From Actinomadura pelletieri DSM 43383 (GTDB taxonomy: Bacteria; Actinomycetota; Actinomycetes; Streptosporangiales; Streptosporangiaceae): DNA of 64,000 nt. Below are positions 17,047 to 24,850 of this stretch, one piece after another (position 1 is the first letter of the stretch; the number at the start of each line of letters is the position of its first letter). The position numbers and the translations under genes were made by a program. The notes under the pieces were generated by a model. It saw only the letters and a list, made by a program, of their open reading frames with translations, was not told the DNA's origin and did not search any database. The DNA lies in contig NZ_RBWU01000005.1 in assembly GCF_003634705.1 (NCBI RefSeq), positions 496,001 through 560,000 of the forward strand, written 5' to 3'.

Positions 17047-17286
17047 GACAGCGTGCTCGCCGGGTGCCCCGGTGTCAAGGACCGACCGCCGCGGCGGCCA
17101 GGGGCCGGGACGGGTGACGGGCCGCCCGTCTCCTCGACCCTCCTCGACCCGCACCTCCGGATGTGCGGCCCGAACCTCGGCGGTCTGCGCCGGCAGCCGC
17201 TCGACGTGCTTCCTGCCTTCGCGTTCGGTGCCCTTCGACGTCCCGTCGACCCGCACGACCGGGCCCTTCTTCACGGGCGCGGACAC
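17041..17286 (-). CDS. Possible small protein between tam and the MarR gene
   Basis: An 81-codon frame starting at GTG 17286 with GAGG 8 bases upstream. The first 40 or so codons nearly all end in G or C, as in real genes here (SAPVKKGPVVRVDGTSKG region). The remaining part is less gene-like and runs over the tam operator. I recognise no family. It may be a small hypothetical gene or a gene fragment. Confidence 0.3.
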   Translation of the reverse strand: MSAPVKKGPVVRVDGTSKGTEREGRKHVERLPAQTAEVRAAHPEVRVEEGRGDGRPVTRPGPWPPRRSVLDTGAPGEHAVS

Positions 17287-17634
17287 CGACCCGACCTCGG
17301 ATGCCGCTTCATTTGTGCGGCGGCCCGGTCGAACGCGCGACCGGGCACCGCGGTGATCAACACGTGTTCGACGGGCCGACGTTCGAGATCGCCCTGTCGA
17401 GATCGCCCTGTGGCGACGTTGCCGCCGACGGCGACACATCACGCGGCGGTCGCGCGCCAGGGATGCCCGGCGCTCCACCGGGCCACTTTCCCGGAGGGTT
17501 CGTCCTACCGGAAATGCCGGCCGCAGGCACCCTCTCCGCATGAGGCAAGACCGGTTGAACCCCGTGTCCACCGATCGGTGGACCCCGGCCGACGCGACCC
17601 CGTCAGCCGATGCCCGGACGAGTAGGGTGTCCGC
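17287..17634. other. Intergenic DNA without a supported gene
   Basis: About 350 bases between the possible small ORF and the MarR gene. Open frames on both strands lack ribosome-binding sites and family features. The promoter of the MarR gene must lie here; I see no clear dyad matching the tam operators. Confidence 0.5.
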
Positions 17635-18123
17635 ATGCAGGATGAGGTGGACAGGCTCGTCGAGGCGTGGAACAACGAACGTCCGGACCTGGACGTTCAG
17701 CCATTGCAGGTCCTCAGCCGCGTCTCCCGCCTCGCCCGGCATCTCGACCGCGCCCGGCGCGCCATGTTCGTCGAGCACGACATGGAGTCGTGGGAGTTCG
17801 ACGTCCTCACCGCGTTGCGCCGCGCCGGAAGCCCCTACCAGCTCAGCCCCGGGCGGTTGTTGCGGGCCACGCTGGTCACGTCCGGCACGATGACGAACCG
17901 CATCGACCGGCTCGCCGCGGCGGGGCTCGTCGAACGGCATCCCGACCCGCAGGACAAGCGCGGCGTCCTGGTGCGTCTCACCGACGCGGGCCGGACCCGG
18001 GTGGACGCCGCGTTCGCGGACCTGCTCGAACGGGAGCAGGTCATCCTCGACGCCCTCAGCCCCGACCAGAGGGACGCCCTCGCCGACCTCCTCCGCACGC
18101 TGCTGATCCCCTTCGACAGGTAA
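17635..18123 (+). CDS. MarR-family regulator, TamR-like
   Basis: A 162-residue winged-helix regulator. It has the extra N-terminal helix typical of the TamR/UrtR branch (DEVDRLVEAWNNERPDLDV), then LSRVSRLARHLDRARRAMF, the recognition region TLVTSGTMTNRIDRLAAAGLVERHPDPQDKR (split here) and a C-terminal dimer helix. In Streptomyces the equivalent protein controls tam and citrate-cycle genes in response to aconitate. The adjacent tam gene and three matching dyads support the same role here, by inference. Confidence 0.9.
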   Translation: MQDEVDRLVEAWNNERPDLDVQPLQVLSRVSRLARHLDRARRAMFVEHDMESWEFDVLTALRRAGSPYQLSPGRLLRATLVTSGTMTNRIDRLAAAGLVERHPDPQDKRGVLVRLTDAGRTRVDAAFADLLEREQVILDALSPDQRDALADLLRTLLIPFDR

Positions 18124-18145
18124 CGGCCCGCGGCGGGCACGTTCT

Positions 18146-18205
18146 TATCAGCCGATGCCCCGTCAGCCGATGTCCCGTCAGCCGATGTCCCGTCAGCCGA
18201 TGTCC
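18146..18205. repeat. 15-bp tandem repeat including the ABC-F stop codon
   Basis: Four copies of a 15-bp unit (plus strand GTCAGCCGATGTCCC). Read on the minus strand, each unit is GAC-ATC-GGC-TGA-CGG, which repeats the last codons and stop of the ABC-F gene. The array lies between two convergent genes. Confidence 0.9.
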
Positions 18206-20025
18206 TCGGCGAGCATCAGCCATTCCTCCTCGACACGGGCGGCCTCGGCCTGGATCTCCTTCAGCCGCCCGTCGAGTTCCTGGAGTTTGGCGTAGTCGGT
18301 GGCGTGCGCGGCGAGCTGCTCGTGCAGGGCGGCCTCCTGCCCGGCCAGCTTTTCCAGGCGACGTTCGAGCCGGTCGAGTTCCTTGCGGGCCTTCCAGTCC
18401 TGCCCGGCCTTCGGTTTCGTCGCGGGCGCGGTCTTCTCGGGCGCGGCCTTCTCGACGACCGTGTTCTCCGGACGGGACGGTTTCGGAGCGGTCCCGGCGG
18501 CACGACGGTCGAGGTACTCGTCGACACCGCCGGGCAGCATCGACACGCGGCCGTCGCCGAGCAGCGCCACGACATGGTCGGTGACGCGTTCCAGGAAGTA
18601 CCGGTCGTGGCTGACGACGACCAGCGTTCCGGGCCAGCCGTCCAGGATGTCCTCGACCTCGGTGAGCGTCTCGATGTCGAGGTCGTTGGTCGGCTCGTCG
18701 AGGAGAAGGACGTTGGGTTCGCCCATGAGGAGCCGGAGCAGCTGGAGGCGCCGCCGTTCCCCGCCGGACAGGTCACCGACGGGCGTCCACTGCCGGTCGC
18801 GGTGGAAGCCGAGACGTTCCAGGAGCTGGCTCGCCGTCCATTCGCGTTTTCCGACGGTGATGCGGCGGCGGATCTCCTCCACCGACTCCAGGACGCGCCG
18901 GGACGGTTCCAGGTCTTCGAGGTTCTGGGTCAGGTGCGCGAGCTGGACGGTCTTGCCCTGCCGTACCTTTCCCGACGCGGGCTGGACGGTGCCGTCCAGC
19001 AGGCGCAGCAGGGTGCTCTTGCCGCTGCCGTTGACACCGACCAGGCCGACCCGGTCACCGGGGCCGAGCCGCCACGTCATGCGCTCGAAGATCGTCCGGG
19101 ACGCGGGGGCTTCCCCATCGCCGCCCACCTGGACGGTCACGTCCTCCAGGTCGTGGACGGTCTTGCCGAGCCGCGCGGTGGCGAACCTCGTCAGCTCCAC
19201 CGAGTCGCGCGGCGGGGGCTCGTCGGCGATCAGCGCCTGCGCGGCGTCCACCCGGAACTTCGGCTTGGACGTGCGGGCCTGCGGGCCGCGCCGCAGCCAC
19301 GCCAACTCCTTCCGGAGAAGGTTCTGCCGCTTGGCCTCGGTCGCGGCGGCGATCCTGGCGCGTTCGGCCTTCGCGAGGACGTACGCGGAGTAGCCGCCCT
19401 CGTAGCGTTCGACGCGGCCGTCGACGACCTCCCACGTCCGGTCGGTGACCTCGTCCAGGAACCAGCGGTCGTGTGTCACGACGAGCAGCGCGACCCCGCT
19501 GCCCTTCGCCGCGCCGCCCGGGGCGCGGCTCTTCAGGTGCCGGGCGAGCCAGTCGATCGCCTCGATGTCGAGGTGGTTGGTCGGCTCGTCGAGGAGCAGC
19601 AGATCGGACTCGGGGACGAGGAGCCGGGCCAGCGCGACCCGGCGGCGCTCCCCGCCGGACATTCCCGCGAGCGGCGCGTCCAGGTCGAGGTCGGCGATCA
19701 GGCCGCCGAGGACGTCGCGGACGCGGACGTCGCCGGCCCACTCGTGTTCCGCGCGGTCGCCGAGCACCACGGACCGGACCGTGGCCCCGTCCGGGAACTC
19801 GTCCCGCTGGGTCAGATGCCCGAGGCGCAGGCCGCGCGTGTGGGTGACGCGGCCCTCGTCGGGTTCGGTCTCCCGCGCCAGCACGGACACGAGCGTGCTC
19901 TTGCCGCCACCGTTGCGGCCGACGACGCCCACGCGGTCGCCCTCGTCGATCCCGAGGGACACGGCGTCGAGCAGTGGTTTCGGCCCGTAGGCCTTGGCGA
20001 CATTCTCAAGATTGATCAGATTCAC
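18193..20025 (-). CDS. ABC-F family ATPase (Uup-like)
   Basis: A 610-residue soluble protein with two ABC ATPase domains and no membrane segments, as in ribosome-associated ABC-F proteins. The first domain has GRNGGGKST, signature MSGGERRR and LLLDEPTNHLD. A charged linker follows (KAERARIAAATEAKRQNLL). The second domain has GVNGSGKST, LSGGERRRLQL and LLLDEPTNDLD. The C-terminal 80 residues, Lys/Glu/Ala-rich, look like the Uup coiled-coil domain. It is predicted to act on the ribosome or on DNA structures. Antibiotic resistance is possible but not shown. It lies downstream of ispE and two small membrane genes. Confidence 0.93.
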   Translation of the reverse strand: MNLINLENVAKAYGPKPLLDAVSLGIDEGDRVGVVGRNGGGKSTLVSVLARETEPDEGRVTHTRGLRLGHLTQRDEFPDGATVRSVVLGDRAEHEWAGDVRVRDVLGGLIADLDLDAPLAGMSGGERRRVALARLLVPESDLLLLDEPTNHLDIEAIDWLARHLKSRAPGGAAKGSGVALLVVTHDRWFLDEVTDRTWEVVDGRVERYEGGYSAYVLAKAERARIAAATEAKRQNLLRKELAWLRRGPQARTSKPKFRVDAAQALIADEPPPRDSVELTRFATARLGKTVHDLEDVTVQVGGDGEAPASRTIFERMTWRLGPGDRVGLVGVNGSGKSTLLRLLDGTVQPASGKVRQGKTVQLAHLTQNLEDLEPSRRVLESVEEIRRRITVGKREWTASQLLERLGFHRDRQWTPVGDLSGGERRRLQLLRLLMGEPNVLLLDEPTNDLDIETLTEVEDILDGWPGTLVVVSHDRYFLERVTDHVVALLGDGRVSMLPGGVDEYLDRRAAGTAPKPSRPENTVVEKAAPEKTAPATKPKAGQDWKARKELDRLERRLEKLAGQEAALHEQLAAHATDYAKLQELDGRLKEIQAEAARVEEEWLMLAEDIG

Positions 20026-20115
20026 GACGCCACCCAGCCTATTGGGCCCCGGCGACTCGGCCGTCCCACTCCCCGGCCCCGACCCCCGTCGGAATCGGCC
20101 GCGCGAGTCCGCCCG

Positions 20116-20340
20116 TCAGCGCCCGAACGGCGGGTCCGACGGCGGGCCGTATTCCTGGCCGTACCGCGGGACGTACCCCTGGCCGTATCCGGGGCCGTAT
20201 CCGGGGTCGTGGCCGGGAGGAACGGCGGTGTTCCCGCTCTCCTTCCGACTGGACGCCACCGCAATGATGATGACCACGACCGCGGCCACGAGTCCCAGGA
20301 TGAGCACCAGCAGGATGACGAGCCCTAGAAGCATTGCCAT
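20116..20340 (-). CDS. Small single-pass membrane protein with Gly-Tyr repeats
   Basis: 74 residues. Residues 3-30 are a strongly hydrophobic segment (LLGLVILLVLILGLVAAVV). They are followed by SSRKESGN and a tail of GHDPGYGPGYGQGYVPRYGQ type, a short GYxPxY/GQ repeat. The function is unknown. It begins 24 bases after the stop of the 63-residue gene upstream, so the two are probably cotranscribed and may act together in the membrane. Confidence 0.7.
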   Translation of the reverse strand: MAMLLGLVILLVLILGLVAAVVVIIIAVASSRKESGNTAVPPGHDPGYGPGYGQGYVPRYGQEYGPPSDPPFGR

Positions 20341-20364
20341 GGTTCTCCTCGCCGGTTCAGGGGG

Positions 20365-20556
20365 TCACCGCACGGTCGGCGGCTGGGTCGAACCGCCTTC
20401 CGTCGAGGATCCCATCCCGGCGGCCTGGGCCCGTCCCGCGACGACCAGTGCGGGCGCGTTACGGCGCATGTCCCGGTCGCGGCGGACGGCCAGCAGCACG
20501 AGCGTCGTCATCATCGCGATCGCCAGGAGTCCCAGCAGCGCGGACAGGTAGGTCAT
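20365..20556 (-). CDS. Small single-pass membrane protein
   Basis: 63 residues. The N-terminal hydrophobic segment (YLSALLGLLAIAMMTTLVLLAV) is followed by a basic stretch RRDRDMRRN and a polar tail. It is unrecognised. It is paired with the Gly-Tyr-rich membrane protein just downstream. Both lie between ispE and the ABC-F gene on the same strand. Confidence 0.65.
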   Translation of the reverse strand: MTYLSALLGLLAIAMMTTLVLLAVRRDRDMRRNAPALVVAGRAQAAGMGSSTEGGSTQPPTVR

Positions 20557-20746
20557 CGCTCCACCTCGCCAGCGGTTTCGGCGCCTGAGGATTCGGTGTC
20601 ACAGATACAAGACGTCCACCGTGAGCAAGAAGTTCGCTTGTGTGACGAGCGCATCTACCCTTTTTTATTAGGAAAGCTTCTTGTTGGGAAGCGGTTTGCC
20701 GAAGAGGGTAGACCCCCGGAAGCCGGGTTCCCGGGCCCCGGTTCCG
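20557..20746 (-). promoter_or_regulatory. Structured, locally AT-rich leader upstream of the small membrane genes
   Basis: Between ispE and the 63-residue gene. On the minus strand TCTACCCT and AGGGTAGA form an 8-bp dyad around about 45 bases that include the smaller stem GCTTC/GAAGC and the A-rich stretch AATAAAAAAGGG. This is AT-rich compared with its surroundings and could be a terminator for ispE, a promoter, or an attenuator. Confidence 0.45.
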
Positions 20747-21676
20747 CTACAGGGTGGCCGCGCCGGGGACCGGACCGTCCGCGCGCAGGACCTGTTCGGC
20801 GAGACCCGTGCCGTCCAGCGCCTCGGCGAGGTCGGCGGCGTCCTCCCCGGTCTCGGCGAGGAACGCGCAGGTCGGCCCGGAGCCCGACACGAGCGCCGCG
20901 GCGGCGCCGAGTTCACGGCCCGCGTCGAGGACGCGGGCCAGCGACGGCCGCAACGACAGCGCGGCGGGTTCGAGGTCGTTGGTGAGCGCGAGGGCGAGCG
21001 CCTTGGCGTCCCCGGTGGCGAGCGCCGTCATCAGCTCCTCCGACACCCGGGGCGGCGCCGCGGCCTCGCCCCGCTCCGCGCGGATCCGGTCGCATTCGGC
21101 GTAGACGGCGGGGGTGGACAGGCCGCCGTCGGCGGTCGCGAACACCCAGTGGAAGGTGCCGCGGGTGAGGGCGGGCGTGAGCCGTTCGCCGCGGCCGAGG
21201 CCGACGGCGGTGCCGCCGAGGACCGCGAACGGCACGTCGCTGCCGAGTTCCGCGCCGAGGTCCATGAGATCGTCGCGGGTGAGGGTGGGCTGCTCCCGGT
21301 CGTCCCACAGCCGGGCGCAGGCGACGAGCGCCGCGGCCGCGTCGGCGCTGCCGCCCGCCATGCCGCCCGCGACGGGGATGGCCTTGCGGATCCGGATCGC
21401 GACATCGGGTTCGACGCCGAGCCGCGCCGCCACGAGCAGGGCGGCCCTGACCGCGAGATTGTCGTCGTCGACGGGGACGCCGTCGACGCGCACCCGCGAG
21501 TACGGGGCGGCCTGGACGCGGACCTCCAGCCCGGGTGCCCGTTCGACCGTCACCTCGTCGAACAGGGAGACGGCGTGGAACACGTTGACGAGGTCGTGGT
21601 AGCCGTCGTCGCGGATCGGTCCGACGCCGAGCTGGAGGTTGACCTTGGCCGGTACGCGTACGCTCACTGCGGTCAC
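20747..21676 (-). CDS. ispE: 4-diphosphocytidyl-2-C-methyl-D-erythritol kinase
   Basis: GHMP-family kinase that phosphorylates CDP-methylerythritol in the MEP pathway to isopentenyl diphosphate. It has 309 residues with VPAKVNLQLGVG at the N-terminus, the ATP-binding glycine-rich motif PVAGGMAGGSADAAAAL, and SGSGPTCAFL near the C-terminus. The start is GTG 21676; GTG 21667 (VSVRVPAKVN) is an alternative. The rsmA-ispE-ABC-F order is common in actinobacteria, but here a lipoprotein gene sits between rsmA and ispE. Confidence 0.95.
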   Translation of the reverse strand: MTAVSVRVPAKVNLQLGVGPIRDDGYHDLVNVFHAVSLFDEVTVERAPGLEVRVQAAPYSRVRVDGVPVDDDNLAVRAALLVAARLGVEPDVAIRIRKAIPVAGGMAGGSADAAAALVACARLWDDREQPTLTRDDLMDLGAELGSDVPFAVLGGTAVGLGRGERLTPALTRGTFHWVFATADGGLSTPAVYAECDRIRAERGEAAAPPRVSEELMTALATGDAKALALALTNDLEPAALSLRPSLARVLDAGRELGAAAALVSGSGPTCAFLAETGEDAADLAEALDGTGLAEQVLRADGPVPGAATL

Positions 21677-21721
21677 GTCCGAAACCCTAAGGCCAATTCG
21701 GGGGGCCGGGTGACCCGTGGG

Positions 21722-22831
21722 TCACCCGCTGCTGGTCACGGGCAGGTTGCGCGGGTTGAAGTAGGGGGTCGTGGCGAGTTCGCGGAGCGCGGAGACGGCG
21801 GGCTTGTCGCCGTTGACGGAGTAGGCGCGCCGCCTGTCGCGGACGCCCGCGGCCTGCTCGTCGGAGTTGAAGTAGACGACGGCCTTGACCTGCGGGTCCT
21901 GGAGGGTCTTGGACGCCTCCCGCAGCCACTCGGCGCGGCGTTCCCCGTAGGCCTTGGGGACGCCGAACTCGGCGACCATGATGGGCTTCTCGCGGTCCCG
22001 GGCCCACTGCAGGAACATCTTCACGGCCTCGGACAGGTCGCGGTACTCGTAATCGGTACCGGGCTGCGCGTTGGCGCAGATCCAGTCGACCTGGTCGTCG
22101 CCGGGGTAGAACGCGCCCGCGTCGCCGCCGCCGAAGCCGCGGGCGGAGGGACACCAGACCCAGGCGACATTGTCGACGCCCTCCCGCGTGAAGATCGACC
22201 GCAGATGCTTCCAGGCCGCGACGAAGTCCTCCGGCGAATGGATCCGCTTCCTGTGGGCGGCCTTGTCCATGTCCGGCGCCCAGCGCAGGAAGATCGGCTT
22301 GCCGAGGGCCTTGACGGCGCGGGCACGGCGCTGGATCAGCTCATCGTGCTCACCCTGGACGATCTTCCGGGTGTCGGCTTCGGCCCAGGTCAGCAGCAGG
22401 TAGCGATTGCCGTCGGTGACGGACTTGTCGAGTCCGGAGGGAAACTCCGCCCCCCAACTCCGGTAGCTCTGCACGATGTCGAGTTGCCGTCCAAGGTCTC
22501 GTTCGAACCCGACGACGGGTGCCATGCCCGGCTTCTCCGCCTCCTTGCCGGTGGGCTTCGTCGAAGGCGAGCCGCTCGCGGACGGGGAGCCGGACGGCGT
22601 CCCGGATCGCGGCCCGTCGGCGTCGTCCGGGGGCACCCAGGCCCCGAAATAGGCGCCCTCCTTCGGCGGCACCGGCGCCACCCCCGCGCGCGCCGTCGTG
22701 GTGATCTTCGGTGCGGCGCCCGCTCCGCCCCCGCAGCCCGCCGCCACCGTCGCGACCACCGCCGCGGTCGCGAGCAGGGCCGTCCCCACGATCGGCAACC
22801 TCGCCCGCGCCGTCCGCGAACGCGCCTTCAC
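21722..22831 (-). CDS. GH26-like lipoprotein
   Basis: A 369-residue exported lipoprotein. It has a basic N-terminus, a hydrophobic segment and the lipobox VAAGC (Cys 33), followed by a Pro/Ser/Thr-rich linker. The rest resembles glycoside hydrolase family 26 (beta-mannanase fold): GAYFGAWVPP, FLRWAPDMD, a VAWVWCPSARG strand, YPGDDQVDWICAN and IMVAEFGV (nucleophile-like Glu). In typical GH26 the acid/base motif is R-x-x-H-E-M; here it is RWAPDM, so catalysis is uncertain. It should sit on the outer face of the membrane and bind or cut a polysaccharide. Confidence 0.8.
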   Translation of the reverse strand: MKARSRTARARLPIVGTALLATAAVVATVAAGCGGGAGAAPKITTTARAGVAPVPPKEGAYFGAWVPPDDADGPRSGTPSGSPSASGSPSTKPTGKEAEKPGMAPVVGFERDLGRQLDIVQSYRSWGAEFPSGLDKSVTDGNRYLLLTWAEADTRKIVQGEHDELIQRRARAVKALGKPIFLRWAPDMDKAAHRKRIHSPEDFVAAWKHLRSIFTREGVDNVAWVWCPSARGFGGGDAGAFYPGDDQVDWICANAQPGTDYEYRDLSEAVKMFLQWARDREKPIMVAEFGVPKAYGERRAEWLREASKTLQDPQVKAVVYFNSDEQAAGVRDRRRAYSVNGDKPAVSALRELATTPYFNPRNLPVTSSG

Positions 22832-22879
22832 ATCGACCTCCGGCTCATCTCGATTTTTTTCGTGCCCCCGGTGGGCGGC

Positions 22880-22998
22880 GTCCGCCCGGCACGCTCACAC
22901 CCCGGCGCGCTCACCCGGCACGTTCCCCAGGCCGTTCAGACCGGGCCCGTTCAGACCGGGCCCGGTCACACCCGGCACGCTGCCACCCGGCACGCTAA
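22880..22998. repeat. Degenerate tandem repeats downstream of rsmA
   Basis: Repeats of CACCCGGCACGCT-like units (about 13-15 bp) surround two exact copies of GTTCAGACCGGGCCC. They fill most of the spacer between rsmA and the lipoprotein gene. No gene is supported here. Confidence 0.7.
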
Positions 22999-23879
22999 GC
23001 AGTCGGGAGATGATCCCCCCGGCGTGAAGGACCATACTCGGCAATCCTGGCGAAGGCGGCCACGTCCAGGCCTTCCCCCCGAAGTCGGGGGTCGACGCCC
23101 GCGGCGCGCAACGCGTCCTCGGCGGCGGCGGCCGACCCGGCCCAGCCCGCCAGGGCCGCGCGCAACGTCTTGCGGCGCTGCGCGAACGCGGCGTCCACGA
23201 CGGCGAACACCTCCGCGCGGGTCGCCGTGGTCGGCGGCGGGTCCCGGCGGGTGAACGCGACCAGGCCCGAATCGACGTTCGGCGCGGGCCAGAACACCGC
23301 GCGTCCGACCGCCCCCGCCCGGCGGGCCTCCCCGAACCAGGCGAGCTTCACCGACGGAACACCGTAGATCTTGCCGCCGGGCGCGGCGACCATCCGGTCG
23401 GCGACCTCGGCCTGCACCATGACCAGCGCCGTTCGCAGCGACGGCAGCGTGGCCAGCAGATGCAGGACGACCGGCACCGCCACGTTGTAGGGCAGGTTCG
23501 CGACGAGCGCGGTCGGCTCGGGCCCCGGCACCCGGGTGAGCGCCATCGCGTCGGCGTGGACGACCTCCAGCCGCCCCGCGAGGCTCGGCGCCCGCGCTTC
23601 GACCGTCGCGGGCAGCGCCGCGGCCAGTGCGGCGTCGACCTCCACGGCCACGACGCGGCGCGCCTCCGGCAGCAGCGCCAACGTCAGCGACCCCAGCCCG
23701 GGACCCACCTCGATCACGACGTCGTCGGGGGTCAGGGCGGCGGTGCGCACGATCCGCCGGACGGTGTTGGCGTCGATCACAAAGTTCTGTCCGAGCGTCT
23801 TCGTCGGCCGGACACCGAGCCGTGCCGCCAGTTCCCGCACGTCCGCCGGGCCGAGCAGCGCCGCCCGTGTCTCCCCCAC
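22995..23879 (-). CDS. rsmA: 16S rRNA (adenine1518-N6/adenine1519-N6)-dimethyltransferase
   Basis: Dimethylates two adjacent adenines in helix 45 of 16S rRNA during 30S maturation. It has 294 residues: KTLGQNFVIDANTVRRIV (substrate and SAM region), motif I VIEVGPGLGSLT, ALVANLPYNVAVPVV (motif IV) and FWPAPNVDSGLVAF. GTG 23879 was chosen because GGGGAG lies 7 bases upstream. The longer in-frame ORF starting at 24074 adds residues encoded by the 13-bp repeat and is spurious. It is downstream of tatD on the same strand. Confidence 0.94.
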   Translation of the reverse strand: MGETRAALLGPADVRELAARLGVRPTKTLGQNFVIDANTVRRIVRTAALTPDDVVIEVGPGLGSLTLALLPEARRVVAVEVDAALAAALPATVEARAPSLAGRLEVVHADAMALTRVPGPEPTALVANLPYNVAVPVVLHLLATLPSLRTALVMVQAEVADRMVAAPGGKIYGVPSVKLAWFGEARRAGAVGRAVFWPAPNVDSGLVAFTRRDPPPTTATRAEVFAVVDAAFAQRRKTLRAALAGWAGSAAAAEDALRAAGVDPRLRGEGLDVAAFARIAEYGPSRRGDHLPTA

Positions 23880-23943
23880 GCCTGATCTCCCCACGCCCCG
23901 AATTGTCGCAGCCGCCCTCCGGCCGTCACCGTCCGCCCACCGG

Positions 23944-24023
23944 CCGCGCGCTCCCACCGTGCGCTCCCACCGTGCGCTCCCACCGTGCGCTCCCACTGCG
24001 CGTTCCCATCGCGCGCTCCCACC
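23944..24023. repeat. 13-bp tandem repeat between tatD and rsmA
   Basis: Six copies of a 13-bp unit, plus strand GTGCGCTCCCACC with minor variation, fill the spacer between the tatD stop and the rsmA leader. The innermost copies are identical and the outer ones diverge, as expected for slippage arrays. Confidence 0.9.
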
Positions 24024-24025
24024 GG

Positions 24026-24850
24026 CTACCAGGGGCCGAAGGCCCGTTCGCCGTTGGCCGCGATGGCCGCGCACAGGTCCGCCACGTCCACGCCCTTCAC
24101 CTCCGCCATGGCCCGCACGGTGTACGGGATCAGGTACGAGGCGTTCGGTTTGCCCCGGTGCGGGACCGGAGTCAGGAACGGGGCGTCGGTCTCCACGAGC
24201 ACCAGGTCCAGCGGCGCCGCCCGCAACGCCTCGCGCAGCGGCTCGGCGTTCTTGAACGTGACGTTCCCGGCGAAACTCATCAGGTAGCCGTGTTCGGCGC
24301 AGATCTCCGCCATGGCGGCGTCACCGGAGTAGCAGTGGAACACGACCGTGTCGGGCGCGCCCTCCTCGTCCAGGATCCGCAGGACGTCGTCGTGCGCCTC
24401 GCGGTCATGGACGACCAGCGCCTTGCCGGTGCGTTTCGCGATCGCGATGTGCGCGCGGAAGGCGCGGTGCTGGTCGTCCTTCGGGGCCCAGTCGCGGTAG
24501 TAGTCCAGGCCGGTCTCGCCGATCGCGCGGACCTTCGGGTGCGCGGCGAGCCGTGCCACGTCCGCCAGGACGGCGTCGGAGATCCCGGTCGTCTCGTTCG
24601 GGTGGATCGCCACCGCCGCGTACACGTCGTCGAACTCGGCGGCGGTGTCCACGGCGAACCGCGACGACGGCAGGTCACAGCCGATCGTGACGATCCGGGT
24701 GACGCCCGCGGCCTTCGCCGACCTCAACTGCTCCTGGACGGGCGTGTCGACGATGTCGAGGTGGCAGTGGCTGTCGAACACGTCCACCGGAAGGCGCTCG
24801 GGAAGCGGCGGGAACGAGCGCGAGCTCTGCCCGTTCCCGTCGGGACTCAC
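24026..24850 (-). CDS. tatD: TatD-family metal-dependent hydrolase (DNase-like)
   Basis: A 274-residue TIM-barrel hydrolase with the metal ligands expected for TatD: DSHCHLD (HxH), GETGLDYYRDW (Glu), VVHDREA, FHCYSGD and VETDAPFL (catalytic Asp). Family members have 3'-5' exonuclease activity. The start is GTG 24850, overlapping the metG stop in a GTGA arrangement, which indicates translational coupling. A much longer open frame reading into metG is an artefact. Confidence 0.93.
   Translation of the reverse strand: MSPDGNGQSSRSFPPLPERLPVDVFDSHCHLDIVDTPVQEQLRSAKAAGVTRIVTIGCDLPSSRFAVDTAAEFDDVYAAVAIHPNETTGISDAVLADVARLAAHPKVRAIGETGLDYYRDWAPKDDQHRAFRAHIAIAKRTGKALVVHDREAHDDVLRILDEEGAPDTVVFHCYSGDAAMAEICAEHGYLMSFAGNVTFKNAEPLREALRAAPLDLVLVETDAPFLTPVPHRGKPNASYLIPYTVRAMAEVKGVDVADLCAAIAANGERAFGPW

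Noticed and set aside
20681..23254. A plus-strand open frame of 857 codons
   Set aside because: Opposite to ispE and the lipoprotein gene, which have clear motifs; a GC-bias shadow.
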